Source of the DNA: Galactobacillus timonensis
Lineage (GTDB): Bacteria > Bacillota_I > Bacilli_A > Erysipelotrichales > Erysipelotrichaceae
NCBI RefSeq assembly: GCF_900240265.1
Contig: NZ_LT964739.1
Coordinates: forward strand, 832,580-896,579
Reading direction: 5' to 3'
Length of the DNA stretch: 64,000 bases
Shown: positions 1-11,657 of the stretch, one piece after another
Position numbering within the stretch: position 1 is the stretch's first letter
How the letters are laid out: each line of letters begins with the position of its first letter
Notes under the pieces: model-generated
What the model was told of the DNA's origin: nothing
Databases searched by the model: none
What the model saw: only the letters and a program-made list of their open reading frames with translations
Program-made: the position numbers and the translations under genes

Positions 1-263
1 TCCCAGGTATATTCCCCAGGCTGGGCACAGATATCGACGACCTGTCCCTGTTCCGTGATGATGGCACATTGGCCGTCTGCTACGGCAACGATGGAGCCGT
101 CGGTGATGATGTTGTCTTTGGGATGGGATCCGAATCCTTTTGTTTTATGCGAAGCCTTGACGGCTATTGTGTTTGCGCCAAGTGCGTCGCAGTAGAAGTA
201 ATCTTTCCAGGAGTCGGAAAGGGTGGAACTGATGGCACTGATGCCTGCCTGAATGAATCCCAT
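1..263 (-). CDS. SPFH/YdjI-like protein, N-terminal part only (cut by window edge)
   Basis: Reading the minus strand from an ATG at 263 gives about 87 residues before the window ends. The start is supported by AGGAAGG a few bases upstream. The visible part opens MGFIQAGISAIS and continues with a WKDYFYCDAL segment, a conserved-looking DNIITDGSIVAVADGQCAII stretch and a GEYTW end. This pattern matches the N-terminus of the SPFH-domain proteins often annotated as virion core protein/YdjI, which are thought to assemble on membranes; some members carry a C-terminal zinc ribbon that would lie outside this window. A TATAAT-like box on the minus strand at 298-303 could serve as its -10. It is divergent from rplK. 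Identification is by motif memory and covers only the first part of the protein. Confidence 0.65.
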   Translation of the reverse strand, partial: MGFIQAGISAISSTLSDSWKDYFYCDALGANTIAVKASHKTKGFGSHPKDNIITDGSIVAVADGQCAIITEQGQVVDICAQPGEYTW

Positions 264-399
264 AGATATGTACCTTCCTTTCGGTTGATTCAAGAAAATT
301 ATAGTTGAGCAGTTGAATGTTTCATAGTCTGGAAACAATATTAGACAAGAATGCCGTTTGACCATGGGCCCGGTTCGACACATGTACCATGGGGATTTT

Positions 400-435
400 G
401 TGAACTACTCTGCTCATTAGAGACGAGTAGTTCAC
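400..435. repeat. Perfect 11-bp inverted repeat in the divergent intergenic region
   Basis: GTGAACTACTC at 400-410 is exactly complementary to GAGTAGTTCAC at 425-435, with a 14-base loop. Neither flank has a T tract, so it is not an ordinary terminator on either strand. It sits between the SPFH-like gene (-) and the rplK promoter (+). The rest of 264-528 shows a duplicated ACCATGGG (361 and 386 region) and no convincing gene. Confidence 0.5.
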
Positions 436-528
436 GTTACTTACATCGTTAAATGAGCCTTCGTGCATGAATCTGCCTGCGAGAAGACGAGAGCGATTTT
501 CTGTACGCATGAGCTTCGTTGATACAGG

Positions 529-557
529 TTGACGATTGCTCAGGCAGGTTCTATACT
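529..557 (+). promoter_or_regulatory. Sigma-A type promoter of rplK-rplA
   Basis: A -35 box TTGACG (529-534) and a -10 box TATACT (552-557) are separated by exactly 17 bases. Transcription should begin near 564, giving a leader of about 95 nt that contains the L1 operator. Confidence 0.8.
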
Positions 558-592
558 AATCAAGCGCACTTTTTGTGTGCGTATTCAGATGC

Positions 593-622
593 GTGGGAGG
601 ACAGCAACTGTCCGCATACCAC
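593..622 (+). promoter_or_regulatory. Ribosomal protein L1 autoregulatory mRNA site
   Basis: The leader contains GTGGGAGG, then a hairpin GGACAG-CAA-CTGTCC, then CGCATACCAC. The internal asymmetric loop flanked by GTGGGAGG and ACCAC is the known signature of the L1-binding element that mimics the 23S rRNA L1 site and lets free L1 repress rplK-rplA translation. The site lies about 38 bases upstream of the rplK start. Confidence 0.8.
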
Positions 623-659
623 TGCATGTGAAACTTTCTATAGATAGGAGGAAAGCCAC

Positions 660-1085
660 ATGGCAAAGAAAGTTGCAAAGATCAGCAAACTTCAGTTCCC
701 GGCCGGCGGTGCGAAACCGGGACCTGCTCTGGCAGCTGCAGGCATCAACATGCCGAAGTTCTGCACAGAGTTCAATGACAAGACCAAGGATCGCAAGGGC
801 GACATTGTTCCTGTTATCATCACCGCTTATGAGGATAAGTCGTTTGACTTCGTTCTCAAGACGACTCCGGCAGCAGTTCTTCTGAAGAAGGCTGCAGGCG
901 TTGAGACTGCATCCGGTACGCCGAACAAGACGACGGCCGGCAAGATTACGGCTGCTCAGCTCAAGGAGATCGCTGAGTACAAGATGCCGGATCTGAACGC
1001 AAACGATGTTGATGCGGCAATGAAGATCATTGCCGGCACGGCCAAGAATATGGGCATCGCAATTGAAGGCTGGGAGGCAAAGTAA
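660..1085 (+). CDS. rplK: 50S ribosomal protein L11
   Basis: The 141-residue product starts [20 protein letters not shown], the L11 N-terminal domain with the proline-rich hinge, and ends with the rRNA-binding C-terminal domain containing [19 protein letters not shown]11 forms the base of the GTPase-associated stalk on 23S rRNA and is needed for RelA activation. The length equals the family norm. TAGGAGGAAAG precedes the ATG. It is the first gene of a two-gene operon with rplA and is preceded by the L1 operator. The usual neighbours nusG/secE and rplJ/rplL are absent, so the L11-L1 unit stands alone here. Confidence 0.97.
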   Translation: MAKKVAKISKLQFPAGGAKPGPALAAAGINMPKFCTEFNDKTKDRKGDIVPVIITAYEDKSFDFVLKTTPAAVLLKKAAGVETASGTPNKTTAGKITAAQLKEIAEYKMPDLNANDVDAAMKIIAGTAKNMGIAIEGWEAK

Positions 1086-1086
1086 G

Positions 1087-1764
1087 ATGGCTGGAAAGAA
1101 GTATAAGGCTGCGCTCGCCCAGGTCGATCGCACAAAGACATACCCGTATGCAGAGGCAGTTGCCCTCGCTAAGAAGACGAGCACGACGAAGTTTGATTCT
1201 TCGATTGAGGCTTGCTTCAATCTGAACATTGATCCGCGTCAGGCAGATCAGAATATCCGTGGCGCTATGGTTCTTCCCAATGGCACCGGCCGTTCGCAGA
1301 AGGTTCTGGTTATTGCGGATGGTGCCAAGGCTGAGGAAGCCAAGGCTGCAGGTGCTGATTTCGTCGGTGCCGATGATATGCTCGAGCAGATCAAGAATGG
1401 CTGGCTGGGCTTCGATGTTATCGTTGCGACGCCGAACATGATGGGCAAGCTTGGCCGTTTCGGTAAGCTGCTTGGTCCGAAGGGCCTGATGCCGAACCCT
1501 AAGACGGGTACGGTTACGATGAACATTGCGCAGGCTGTTGAAGAGATCAAGAAGGGCAAGGTTGAGTATCGTACGGATAAGGATGGCAACGTCAACGTTA
1601 TGATTGGCAAGGCTTCCTTCTCGGAAGAGGCTCTGGCTGAGAACTTCAAGGCTCTCTATGATCAGATTGCCAAGGTTCGTCCGGCTTCGGTCAAGGGCAA
1701 CTACATGAACTCGGTTACTGTCGCTTCGACGATGGGCCCGGGCGTCAAGGTTACGATTGCGTAA
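1087..1764 (+). CDS. rplA: 50S ribosomal protein L1
   Basis: This 225-residue protein begins [20 protein letters not shown] and carries the two-domain L1 fold with the motif [20 protein letters not shown] and the C-terminal [19 protein letters not shown]. The ATG at 1087 is chosen over an in-frame upstream possibility because it lies one base after the rplK stop with GGGAGGCAAAG as ribosome binding site and matches the family length. L1 binds 23S helix 76-78 and, when in excess, should bind the leader at 593-622 to repress both genes. It is followed by a strong terminator. Confidence 0.97.
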   Translation: MAGKKYKAALAQVDRTKTYPYAEAVALAKKTSTTKFDSSIEACFNLNIDPRQADQNIRGAMVLPNGTGRSQKVLVIADGAKAEEAKAAGADFVGADDMLEQIKNGWLGFDVIVATPNMMGKLGRFGKLLGPKGLMPNPKTGTVTMNIAQAVEEIKKGKVEYRTDKDGNVNVMIGKASFSEEALAENFKALYDQIAKVRPASVKGNYMNSVTVASTMGPGVKVTIA

Positions 1765-1779
1765 TTCATTTAACAATGA

Positions 1780-1809
1780 GGACATTCCAATGCGGAGTGT
1801 CCTTTTTTT
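1780..1809 (+). terminator. Rho-independent terminator of rplK-rplA
   Basis: GGACATTCC (1780-1788) pairs with GGAGTGTCC (1794-1802) across a short loop and is followed by seven T bases. Confidence 0.9.
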
Positions 1810-1851
1810 CTAAGGCAATGTCATTACCCGGCCTGGATAGGGGCATTAGGC

Positions 1852-1857
1852 TATAAT
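1852..1857 (+). promoter_or_regulatory. -10 element upstream of the hypB operon
   Basis: A perfect TATAAT lies 31 bases before the first HypB-like start codon. No good -35 box is seen at the right distance, so the promoter may be weak or activator dependent. Confidence 0.5.
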
Positions 1858-1888
1858 GGATGCACGTGAATATTAATCAGGAGGTAAT

Positions 1889-2575
1889 ATGGCCGATTGG
1901 CAGGTAAAGGTACTGGAGGTAAAAGAATCGGTGCTTGCGGATAATGATTCGGATGCGAATGTGCTGCGTCAGGAAAACCGTGAACGGGGCATCTGTTACT
2001 ACAACCTCATGTCTTCGCCGGGGGCGGGTAAGACGACATTTCTGAAGGGGACGATCAGGCGTTTGAAGGATACGGTCCGCTTCGGTGTGATGGAAGCCGA
2101 TATTGATTCGGATGTTGATGCGCAGACGATTGCGCGGCTCGGGGTTCCGGCGGTTCAGGTTCATACGGGAGGAATGTGCCATCTCGATGCGGATATGTCG
2201 CGGCAGGGTCTGCGCGAACTTCCGCTTTCTTCACTGGATCTTGTGATTCTGGAGAACGTTGGCAATCTTGTGTGCCCCGCCGAATTTGATACCGGTGCAT
2301 GGAAGAATATCGTTCTGCTGTCGGTGCCGGAAGGTGACGATAAGCCGCTCAAATATCCGCTGATGTTTGAAAAGGCGGATGTCGTCGTGATTACGAAGAT
2401 CGATGCGCTGGAGGCGTTTGACTTTGACTGTGAGCGTGTGAAGCATAATATTGCGCTGCGCAATCCCAGTGTTCCTGTCTTCTTTGTGTCGTCGGTGAGC
2501 GGCGAAGGCATGGACGCATGGTGCACATGGCTCAAAAACGATCTCAACGCATGGAAGGAGGCGGCACATGTCTGA
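1889..2575 (+). CDS. hypB: HypB-like nickel-metallochaperone GTPase, copy 1
   Basis: The 228-residue protein is a SIMIBI-class GTPase of the HypB family. It shows a Walker A loop SPGAGKTT with Lys48, the switch segment EADIDSDVDAQT, and the G-domain metal site with Cys97-His98 (GGMCHLD) and Cys129 (VGNLVCPAEFD). HypB uses GTP hydrolysis to deliver nickel to [NiFe]-hydrogenase precursors. It lacks the N-terminal CxxCGC high-affinity site and His-rich stretch found in some HypBs. GGAGG lies upstream. Its end overlaps the start of a second HypB-like gene by 8 bases, and TldD/TldE follow. No hydrogenase, HypA or urease gene is in the window, so the client enzyme is unknown. Confidence 0.9.
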   Translation: MADWQVKVLEVKESVLADNDSDANVLRQENRERGICYYNLMSSPGAGKTTFLKGTIRRLKDTVRFGVMEADIDSDVDAQTIARLGVPAVQVHTGGMCHLDADMSRQGLRELPLSSLDLVILENVGNLVCPAEFDTGAWKNIVLLSVPEGDDKPLKYPLMFEKADVVVITKIDALEAFDFDCERVKHNIALRNPSVPVFFVSSVSGEGMDAWCTWLKNDLNAWKEAAHV

Positions 2576-3254
2576 AGTCAAAGTGATCAACGTCAACGTC
2601 GGCGTCTTTGAAGAAAACAACCGGATTGCCGACCGGGTACGTGAACTTAACAAAGAGAGCGGAACCTTCCTGGTCAATATCATGGCTTCGCCCGGTGCCG
2701 GTAAGACGTCGGTGCTGCTGCGGACGATTGCAGCATTAAAGGATGCGTACCGGATCGGTGTTATGGAAGCTGACATCGATGCGACCGTCGACGCCGAGAA
2801 GATGAAGCAGGCAGGCGTCCGCTCAATCCAGGTTCATACAGGCGGCGAATGTGCCATGGACGCGTCCATGACCATGCAGGCGATCAAAGAGTTTGACGCC
2901 GGCGGTCTGGATCTTCTGTTTCTTGAAAATGTGGGCAATCTCGTGTGCCCCGCAGAACAGGACACCGGCTCCAATATCAATGTCGAAATTCTCTCTGTAC
3001 CTGAGGGCGATGATAAGCCGCTCAAGTATCCGCTGATGTTCCAGGTGTGTCAGTGCATTCTGGTCAACAAGACCGATACACGGAAATTCTTCGCGTTTGA
3101 TGATGCGGCCTTTGTGCAGCGGATCCATGATTTAAATCCGGATGCGAAGATCATCTTCCTTTCGGCAAAAACCGGAGAAGGATTTGAGGAATGGATTTCC
3201 TGGCTCAAGGAACAGATCGAACGGCCAGGAACAAAATCAGGAGGCAAGGAATGA
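2568..3254 (+). CDS. HypB-like GTPase, copy 2 with altered metal site
   Basis: This 228-residue paralogue of the preceding gene keeps Walker A (SPGAGKTS), the EADIDATVDAEK switch and Cys127 in VGNLVCPAEQD. The Cys-His pair that forms part of the HypB G-domain nickel site is changed: Cys95 is followed by Ala96 (GGECAMD). It therefore has one metal ligand fewer than copy 1. The two genes overlap by 8 bases (GGAGG at 2557-2561 region precedes the ATG), and its stop overlaps the tldD start as ATGA, so all are likely translated together. It may form a heterodimer with copy 1, since HypB works as a GTP-dependent dimer; that is inference. Confidence 0.85.
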   Translation: MSEVKVINVNVGVFEENNRIADRVRELNKESGTFLVNIMASPGAGKTSVLLRTIAALKDAYRIGVMEADIDATVDAEKMKQAGVRSIQVHTGGECAMDASMTMQAIKEFDAGGLDLLFLENVGNLVCPAEQDTGSNINVEILSVPEGDDKPLKYPLMFQVCQCILVNKTDTRKFFAFDDAAFVQRIHDLNPDAKIIFLSAKTGEGFEEWISWLKEQIERPGTKSGGKE

Positions 3255-4684
3255 AGGCACCGTTTTCCAGTTATCTGGCAGGAATCGAACAGCCGCTGCA
3301 GCAGCTGATCGATATTCTTTCTAAGGAGTATGAATATGTCAGTGCCCTGGCAACCGATTCGCCAGCGCTGGCTGCTGTTGTCCGCCGCGGGACACAGAGT
3401 GTAACAACCAATTCTTTGACGGCGGAGAGGGGTATTGTGATCCGTGTCATGAACGATGGTCACTATCGTGAGTATGCGTTGAATACCTTTGATCCTTCAG
3501 ATGTTGAAGGTACAGCGAAGCGGATCGCTTCTTCGCTGGCGGCGCAGGACGCAATCCTTTCAAAGACTGCTGCAAGCATCTATGCGACGGGGGCGATCCC
3601 GGATGAGCCGGATGAGATCTTTTATGAGTCCGAAGTGCAGCAGCTGCCTGAGGAGGCGGATCTGGACGGGCTTCTCGGGAAGCTGAACGGATTGTATGCG
3701 CAGGTGACGGAGGAGAATCCGGATCTGCTTAACTTCATGCTCAGTGTATCGTCGACGCATATCAATAAGATGTTTCTTTCGAAGCACAAGCATCTGAAGC
3801 AGAGCTATGTCATTGCGGAGGTGTATGCGATTTCGGTCGGTATGGCGGATGGACGCGTAATTCCGTCATACAGCGCGGACTCGGGTCTTTGCGGCCTGGA
3901 AATTGTGGACCGGCTCCCTCAGCTTGCGAAGCAGTCGCTGGCGAAGCTGGCGGATCTGAAGAAGGCGGAGCCGATTGCACCGGGTGAATATGATGTGATT
4001 GCCAACCCTGAGGTTGCCGGTGTCATTGCGCACGAAGCGTTCGGCCATGGCATGGAAATGGATATGTTCGTCAAGAACAGAGCACTCGCCAGGGAAAAGA
4101 TGGGTGAGAAGATTGCGTCCAGCCTTGTTACGATGCATGAAGGTGCGCTGTGTGCACAGAATGTTACGTCGTATGCCTTCGATGATGAAGGTACCAGGGC
4201 CGGTGATGTGATCGAGATTGATCATGGAATTTTGAGAAACGGCATCTGCGATGCACTGAGCGCGGTTCGTCTTGGCATTCAGCCGACGGGTAACGGGAAG
4301 CGTCAAAACTTTGAACATAAAGTCTATACGCGGATGACGAATACGTTGTTTGATTCGGGAGACAGTACGCTGGCAGAGATGATTTCCTCCATTTCGTACG
4401 GTTATCTTCTGGAAGGGATCAGCTCGGGCATGGAGGATCCGAAGCACTGGGGCATTCAGTGCATCCTCACTCTGGGCAGAGAAATCAGGGACGGAAAGCT
4501 GACGGGGAAGGTCGTTTCTCCGATCATTATGACGGGCTATGTGCCGGATCTTTTGAACAGTATTTCGATGGTTTCCAATGACCGCGGCGTCTATGGATCC
4601 GGCTATTGCGGAAAGGGCTACAAGGAGTTTGTCAAGGTGTCCGATGGCGGACCGTATCTGAAGATGAAAGCGAGGCTGGGCTGA
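3251..4684 (+). CDS. tldD: TldD family metallopeptidase
   Basis: The 477-residue protein is the TldD subunit of the TldD/TldE protease. It contains the zinc motif HEAFGH (HExxxH, His261-His266) followed by GMEMD, and the C-terminal GYVPDLLNSISMVSND and GSGYCGKG segments typical of the family. TldD/TldE forms a heterodimer that degrades unfolded peptides passed to the TldD active site and matures peptides such as microcin B17 in enterobacteria. The start at 3251 is preferred because AGGAGG lies just upstream and it overlaps the previous stop (ATGA). The partner tldE follows with a 1-base overlap of stop and start. Confidence 0.93.
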   Translation: MKAPFSSYLAGIEQPLQQLIDILSKEYEYVSALATDSPALAAVVRRGTQSVTTNSLTAERGIVIRVMNDGHYREYALNTFDPSDVEGTAKRIASSLAAQDAILSKTAASIYATGAIPDEPDEIFYESEVQQLPEEADLDGLLGKLNGLYAQVTEENPDLLNFMLSVSSTHINKMFLSKHKHLKQSYVIAEVYAISVGMADGRVIPSYSADSGLCGLEIVDRLPQLAKQSLAKLADLKKAEPIAPGEYDVIANPEVAGVIAHEAFGHGMEMDMFVKNRALAREKMGEKIASSLVTMHEGALCAQNVTSYAFDDEGTRAGDVIEIDHGILRNGICDALSAVRLGIQPTGNGKRQNFEHKVYTRMTNTLFDSGDSTLAEMISSISYGYLLEGISSGMEDPKHWGIQCILTLGREIRDGKLTGKVVSPIIMTGYVPDLLNSISMVSNDRGVYGSGYCGKGYKEFVKVSDGGPYLKMKARLG

Positions 4685-5979
4685 TGAACAGTGAACTTCT
4701 GGAAACAGTAAAGCAGGCAGGCGCCGATGCCTGGGAGATCCATGAAAATAAAGAGACGGGATGGGAGTTTTACTTCATCCGCCACAATCTGGATCAGAAC
4801 CGCGCGGTCAATGTGACGCATACCTTTGTGAAGCTGTACAAGCGCAGTGAAGACGGGAAAAGAATAGGATCGGCGCAGGCGGAGTTTGCCCCGACGTCTT
4901 CCAAGGAAGTGTGGGCTGCTGAGCTGCAGAAGCTGCTCAAGGCCGCATCGCTGGGAACGGCGGAAAACTATGAGCTGGTGAGCGGGGATGAGAATGCGCC
5001 GGCTTCGGCAGATTTTGTGCGGGAACCGATTGAGGGGATGGCATCCGATTTCATTACGATGATGAAAGAAATTCCCCAGACGGCGACAGAGGATATTAAC
5101 AGCTATGAGATCTTTACGAAGGTGAGTGAGGTTTCGTACTGGAATTCGAACGGAGTTTCATTGACGCAGAAGGTACCTTCCTCATTTCTGGAAGTGATCG
5201 TGGATGCGCGCAATGAGAGCCATGAGATTGAGCTGTACCGCAGCTATCAGGGCGGCGGCTGCGATCGGGCGATGGTTGGTGATGACCTGCAGCGGGCGAT
5301 GGTGATGGGAAGAGACCGTCTCCATACAGAACCGACACCGAAGCTGGGCACGTATCCAGTGGTATTTACGACGGGGGATGCGGTGGCGTTCTACAATTTC
5401 TTTCTGCAGCAGCTTTCGGCGGACGCGGTTTATGGAAAGATGTCGCAGTTTACGATCGGGAAAAACATCTGCGCAGATGATGCGGCGGGCGGTGACAGGC
5501 TGACAATAAGGGCCGTGAAGGAGCTTGCCAATTCTTCGGCCAATGCGCTGTTTGATGCGGATGGCGCTTTGATCCGTGACGAGACGCTGCTGGAGGACAA
5601 TATTCCGGTGCATTTCTGGGGTTCGCGGCAGTTTGCGCAGTATCTTGGTTTACAGGATACGTTCCGGGTCGGCAATTTTGCGGCGGGCGGTGGTACGCAT
5701 GAGGATGCGGATCTGGCGAAGGAAGACTATCTGGAGCCGGTTGAATTTTCGGATTTCCAGGTGGAGGGCAACGGTGATTTCTTCGGCGAGATCCGGCTCG
5801 CGTACTGGCACCATGGATCTGAGGTGACACCGGTATCGGGCGGCTCGGTGTCGGGCAACGTGCTGAAGCTGCTGGGGACGCTGACGATGTCCAAACATCA
5901 GAAGCAGTATGATCATGCACTGATTCCGGCGTGGACGCGGCTGGACGGAGTGACGGTGAGCGGCGTCGAAGATCGCTGA
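4684..5979 (+). CDS. tldE: TldE/PmbA family subunit of the TldD/TldE protease
   Basis: The 431-residue protein is the non-catalytic partner that lacks HExxxH. It has the family-type C-terminal segment with DFQVEGNGDFFGEIRLAYW and a SVSGNVLKLLG motif. In known complexes TldE shapes the channel leading to the TldD zinc. The ATG at 4684 overlaps the tldD stop (TGATG). The pair sits in one operon with two HypB-like GTPases and a small thioredoxin-fold gene, an arrangement not typical for tldDE. Confidence 0.9.
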   Translation: MNSELLETVKQAGADAWEIHENKETGWEFYFIRHNLDQNRAVNVTHTFVKLYKRSEDGKRIGSAQAEFAPTSSKEVWAAELQKLLKAASLGTAENYELVSGDENAPASADFVREPIEGMASDFITMMKEIPQTATEDINSYEIFTKVSEVSYWNSNGVSLTQKVPSSFLEVIVDARNESHEIELYRSYQGGGCDRAMVGDDLQRAMVMGRDRLHTEPTPKLGTYPVVFTTGDAVAFYNFFLQQLSADAVYGKMSQFTIGKNICADDAAGGDRLTIRAVKELANSSANALFDADGALIRDETLLEDNIPVHFWGSRQFAQYLGLQDTFRVGNFAAGGGTHEDADLAKEDYLEPVEFSDFQVEGNGDFFGEIRLAYWHHGSEVTPVSGGSVSGNVLKLLGTLTMSKHQKQYDHALIPAWTRLDGVTVSGVEDR

Positions 5980-6035
5980 GCATGTTATTCGCTTCCGCTC
6001 TTTGTTCCTGTTAGGATCATGGCGGGGAGAGTGTT

Positions 6036-6314
6036 ATGAAGAAAATTACATGGTTTTATCTGGAAGACTGCCCTTATTGCAAGAATGCAAAGAAGGCGCT
6101 GGCGGAGCTGAAGGAAGAAAATCCGGCATACAAGGATGTGGAGATTGATTTCATTGAAGAAAATGCGCATCCGGATATTGTGGACAAGTATGACTATCAC
6201 GCTGTTCCGTGCCTGTGGATTGGCGATGAGAAGCTGTATGAGGCACATCTCTTTGAGAAGTATGATGAGACAAAGGCCAATGTGCAGCGTGTGCTGGATG
6301 CGGCATTAAAGTAA
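6036..6314 (+). CDS. Thioredoxin/glutaredoxin-fold protein with CPYC motif
   Basis: The 92-residue protein opens MKKITWFYLEDCPYCKNAKK, with the redox pair Cys12 and Cys15 right after the first beta strand, and has the cis-Pro segment YHAVPCLWIGDEKLYE. This is a small glutaredoxin-like thiol oxidoreductase of about the standard length. GGGGAGAG precedes the ATG. It lies 56 bases after tldE and before a terminator, so it is probably the last gene of the hypB-tldDE operon. A role in reducing a cysteine of the neighbours is only a guess. Confidence 0.8.
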   Translation: MKKITWFYLEDCPYCKNAKKALAELKEENPAYKDVEIDFIEENAHPDIVDKYDYHAVPCLWIGDEKLYEAHLFEKYDETKANVQRVLDAALK

Positions 6315-6327
6315 GTATGTATATGGG

Positions 6328-6373
6328 GGAACTGACACGGATCAGAGACAGAATCCGGTGCCGGTTCCTTTTT
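6328..6373 (+). terminator. Terminator after the hypB-tldDE operon
   Basis: GGAACTGACAC-GGAT pairs with ATCC-GGTGCCGGTTCC (some G-U pairs, one bulge) and is followed by five T bases. Confidence 0.75.
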
Positions 6374-6557
6374 GTAGGATCCTGATTGAGGATTGAAAGC
6401 AACAGCAGCCAACAGCAAAAAAAGGTAAAAATAATGTGAAAAATCTGTCAAACAGGCTATACTACGAGTGCGAGTGGTAATAAACGCTATAAAAAACCGC
6501 TTTCCGGGGAAATTTTCACAGCGGCGGAAATTTTTGACGAAAAATTGCAAAAAATAC

Positions 6558-6586
6558 TTGCACAGGAAAAAGAATAGCGATAGATT
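6558..6586 (+). promoter_or_regulatory. rRNA operon promoter
   Basis: TTGCAC (6558-6563) and TAGATT (6581-6586) are 17 bases apart, about 125 bases before 16S. A second possible -10, TATACT at 6458-6463, has only a poor -35 (TGTGAA, 17-base spacing). The stretch 6374-6557 is AT-rich and shows no gene, consistent with an upstream activating region. Confidence 0.6.
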
Positions 6587-6615
6587 AGATGAGCACTCGC
6601 CGAGAAGCGATGCAG

Positions 6616-6688
6616 TGATCTTTGAAAACCGAACAGGAAATAAAGCACAGAACAAGAACGTCAATTCAAAAGGAATTGACTGACGAAA
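6616..6688 (+). promoter_or_regulatory. rRNA leader with boxA-like sequence and two hairpins
   Basis: The leader carries TGATCTTTGAAAACCGAAC (boxA-like antitermination site; a second close copy TGTTCTTTGAAAACTGAA lies in the 16S-23S spacer near 8327). It is followed by two tandem stems, GTCAATTC-AAAA-GGAATTGAC and CTGAC-GAAA-GTCAG, likely part of 16S processing. Confidence 0.6.
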
Positions 6689-6710
6689 GTCAGTTAAAAG
6701 AGTCAAATCA

Positions 6711-8237
<1,527 letters not shown>

Positions 8238-8481
8238 TAAGGAGCAAGATGTACAAGCAAGCACGTTCAAAGGGAGTGCAGTTTCCTGTTTGGTTTTCAG
8301 AGATCAAAAGATCTCTGAAGAGGAATGTTCTTTGAAAACTGAATAACAGAGAAAGACATAACAGAAAAGGAAAGTCTTTCTGAATAGTTGAAAAGATTTT
8401 AAAGAAGTCTGAACTGAAAAACAGTAAAAGACTTGGATAACAGTTCTCAGTAAGCCGTGTAAGAAGAGAATCTTACGCGAA
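8238..8481 (+). other. 16S-23S internal spacer without tRNA
   Basis: The 244-base spacer has no tRNA-like cloverleaf. It has a hairpin GATC-AAAA-GATC region near 8300, a boxA-like TGTTCTTTGAAAACTGAA near 8327, and purine-rich sequence likely to form the processing stems around 16S and 23S. Confidence 0.7.
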
Positions 8482-11385
<2,904 letters not shown>

Positions 11386-11491
11386 ACACGAGACTATTAT
11401 CCAAAGAAGAAATCGAAACGCCATTTAGAAAGACCAACATTCTATTACGTCTGTACTGTTATTCAGTTTTCAGGGAGCAATCCCCTGATAT

Positions 11492-11600
11492 GATCCGGTG
11501 ACGATACCGCAGTGGTCACACCTGTTCCCATCCCGAACACAGAAGTTAAGCACTGCAGGGGCGGACATAGCCTTTGGCAAAGTATGCACGCCGCCGGGTT
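11492..11600 (+). rRNA. rrf: 5S ribosomal RNA
   Basis: TCCGGTGACGATACCGCAGTGGT and CACACCTGTTCCCATCCCGAACAC-type sequence are diagnostic of 5S, with helix I closed by the 3' CCGCCGGG end. Length is about 109 nt. It lies about 106 bases after 23S. Confidence 0.95.
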
Positions 11601-11605
11601 CTCTC

Positions 11606-11634
11606 GAGAAGATCGAAGCGATCTTCTCTTTTTT
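11606..11634 (+). terminator. Terminator of the rRNA operon
   Basis: GAGAAGATC (11606-11614) is perfectly complementary to GATCTTCTC (11620-11628) and is followed by six T bases. The MATE gene starts only 24 bases later, so its transcription may partly depend on read-through. Confidence 0.92.
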
Positions 11635-11657
11635 AATGTGTTTTGGAGGCAGGATAT

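Noticed and set aside
3191-3250. Longer N-terminus for TldD starting at 3191
   Set aside because: It would overlap the second HypB gene by 64 bases; the ATG at 3251 has AGGAGG and the usual family length.
8238-8481. Possible tRNA-Ile or tRNA-Ala in the 16S-23S spacer
   Set aside because: No cloverleaf or T-loop GTTCRANYC pattern is present; the spacer holds only boxA-like and processing sequences.
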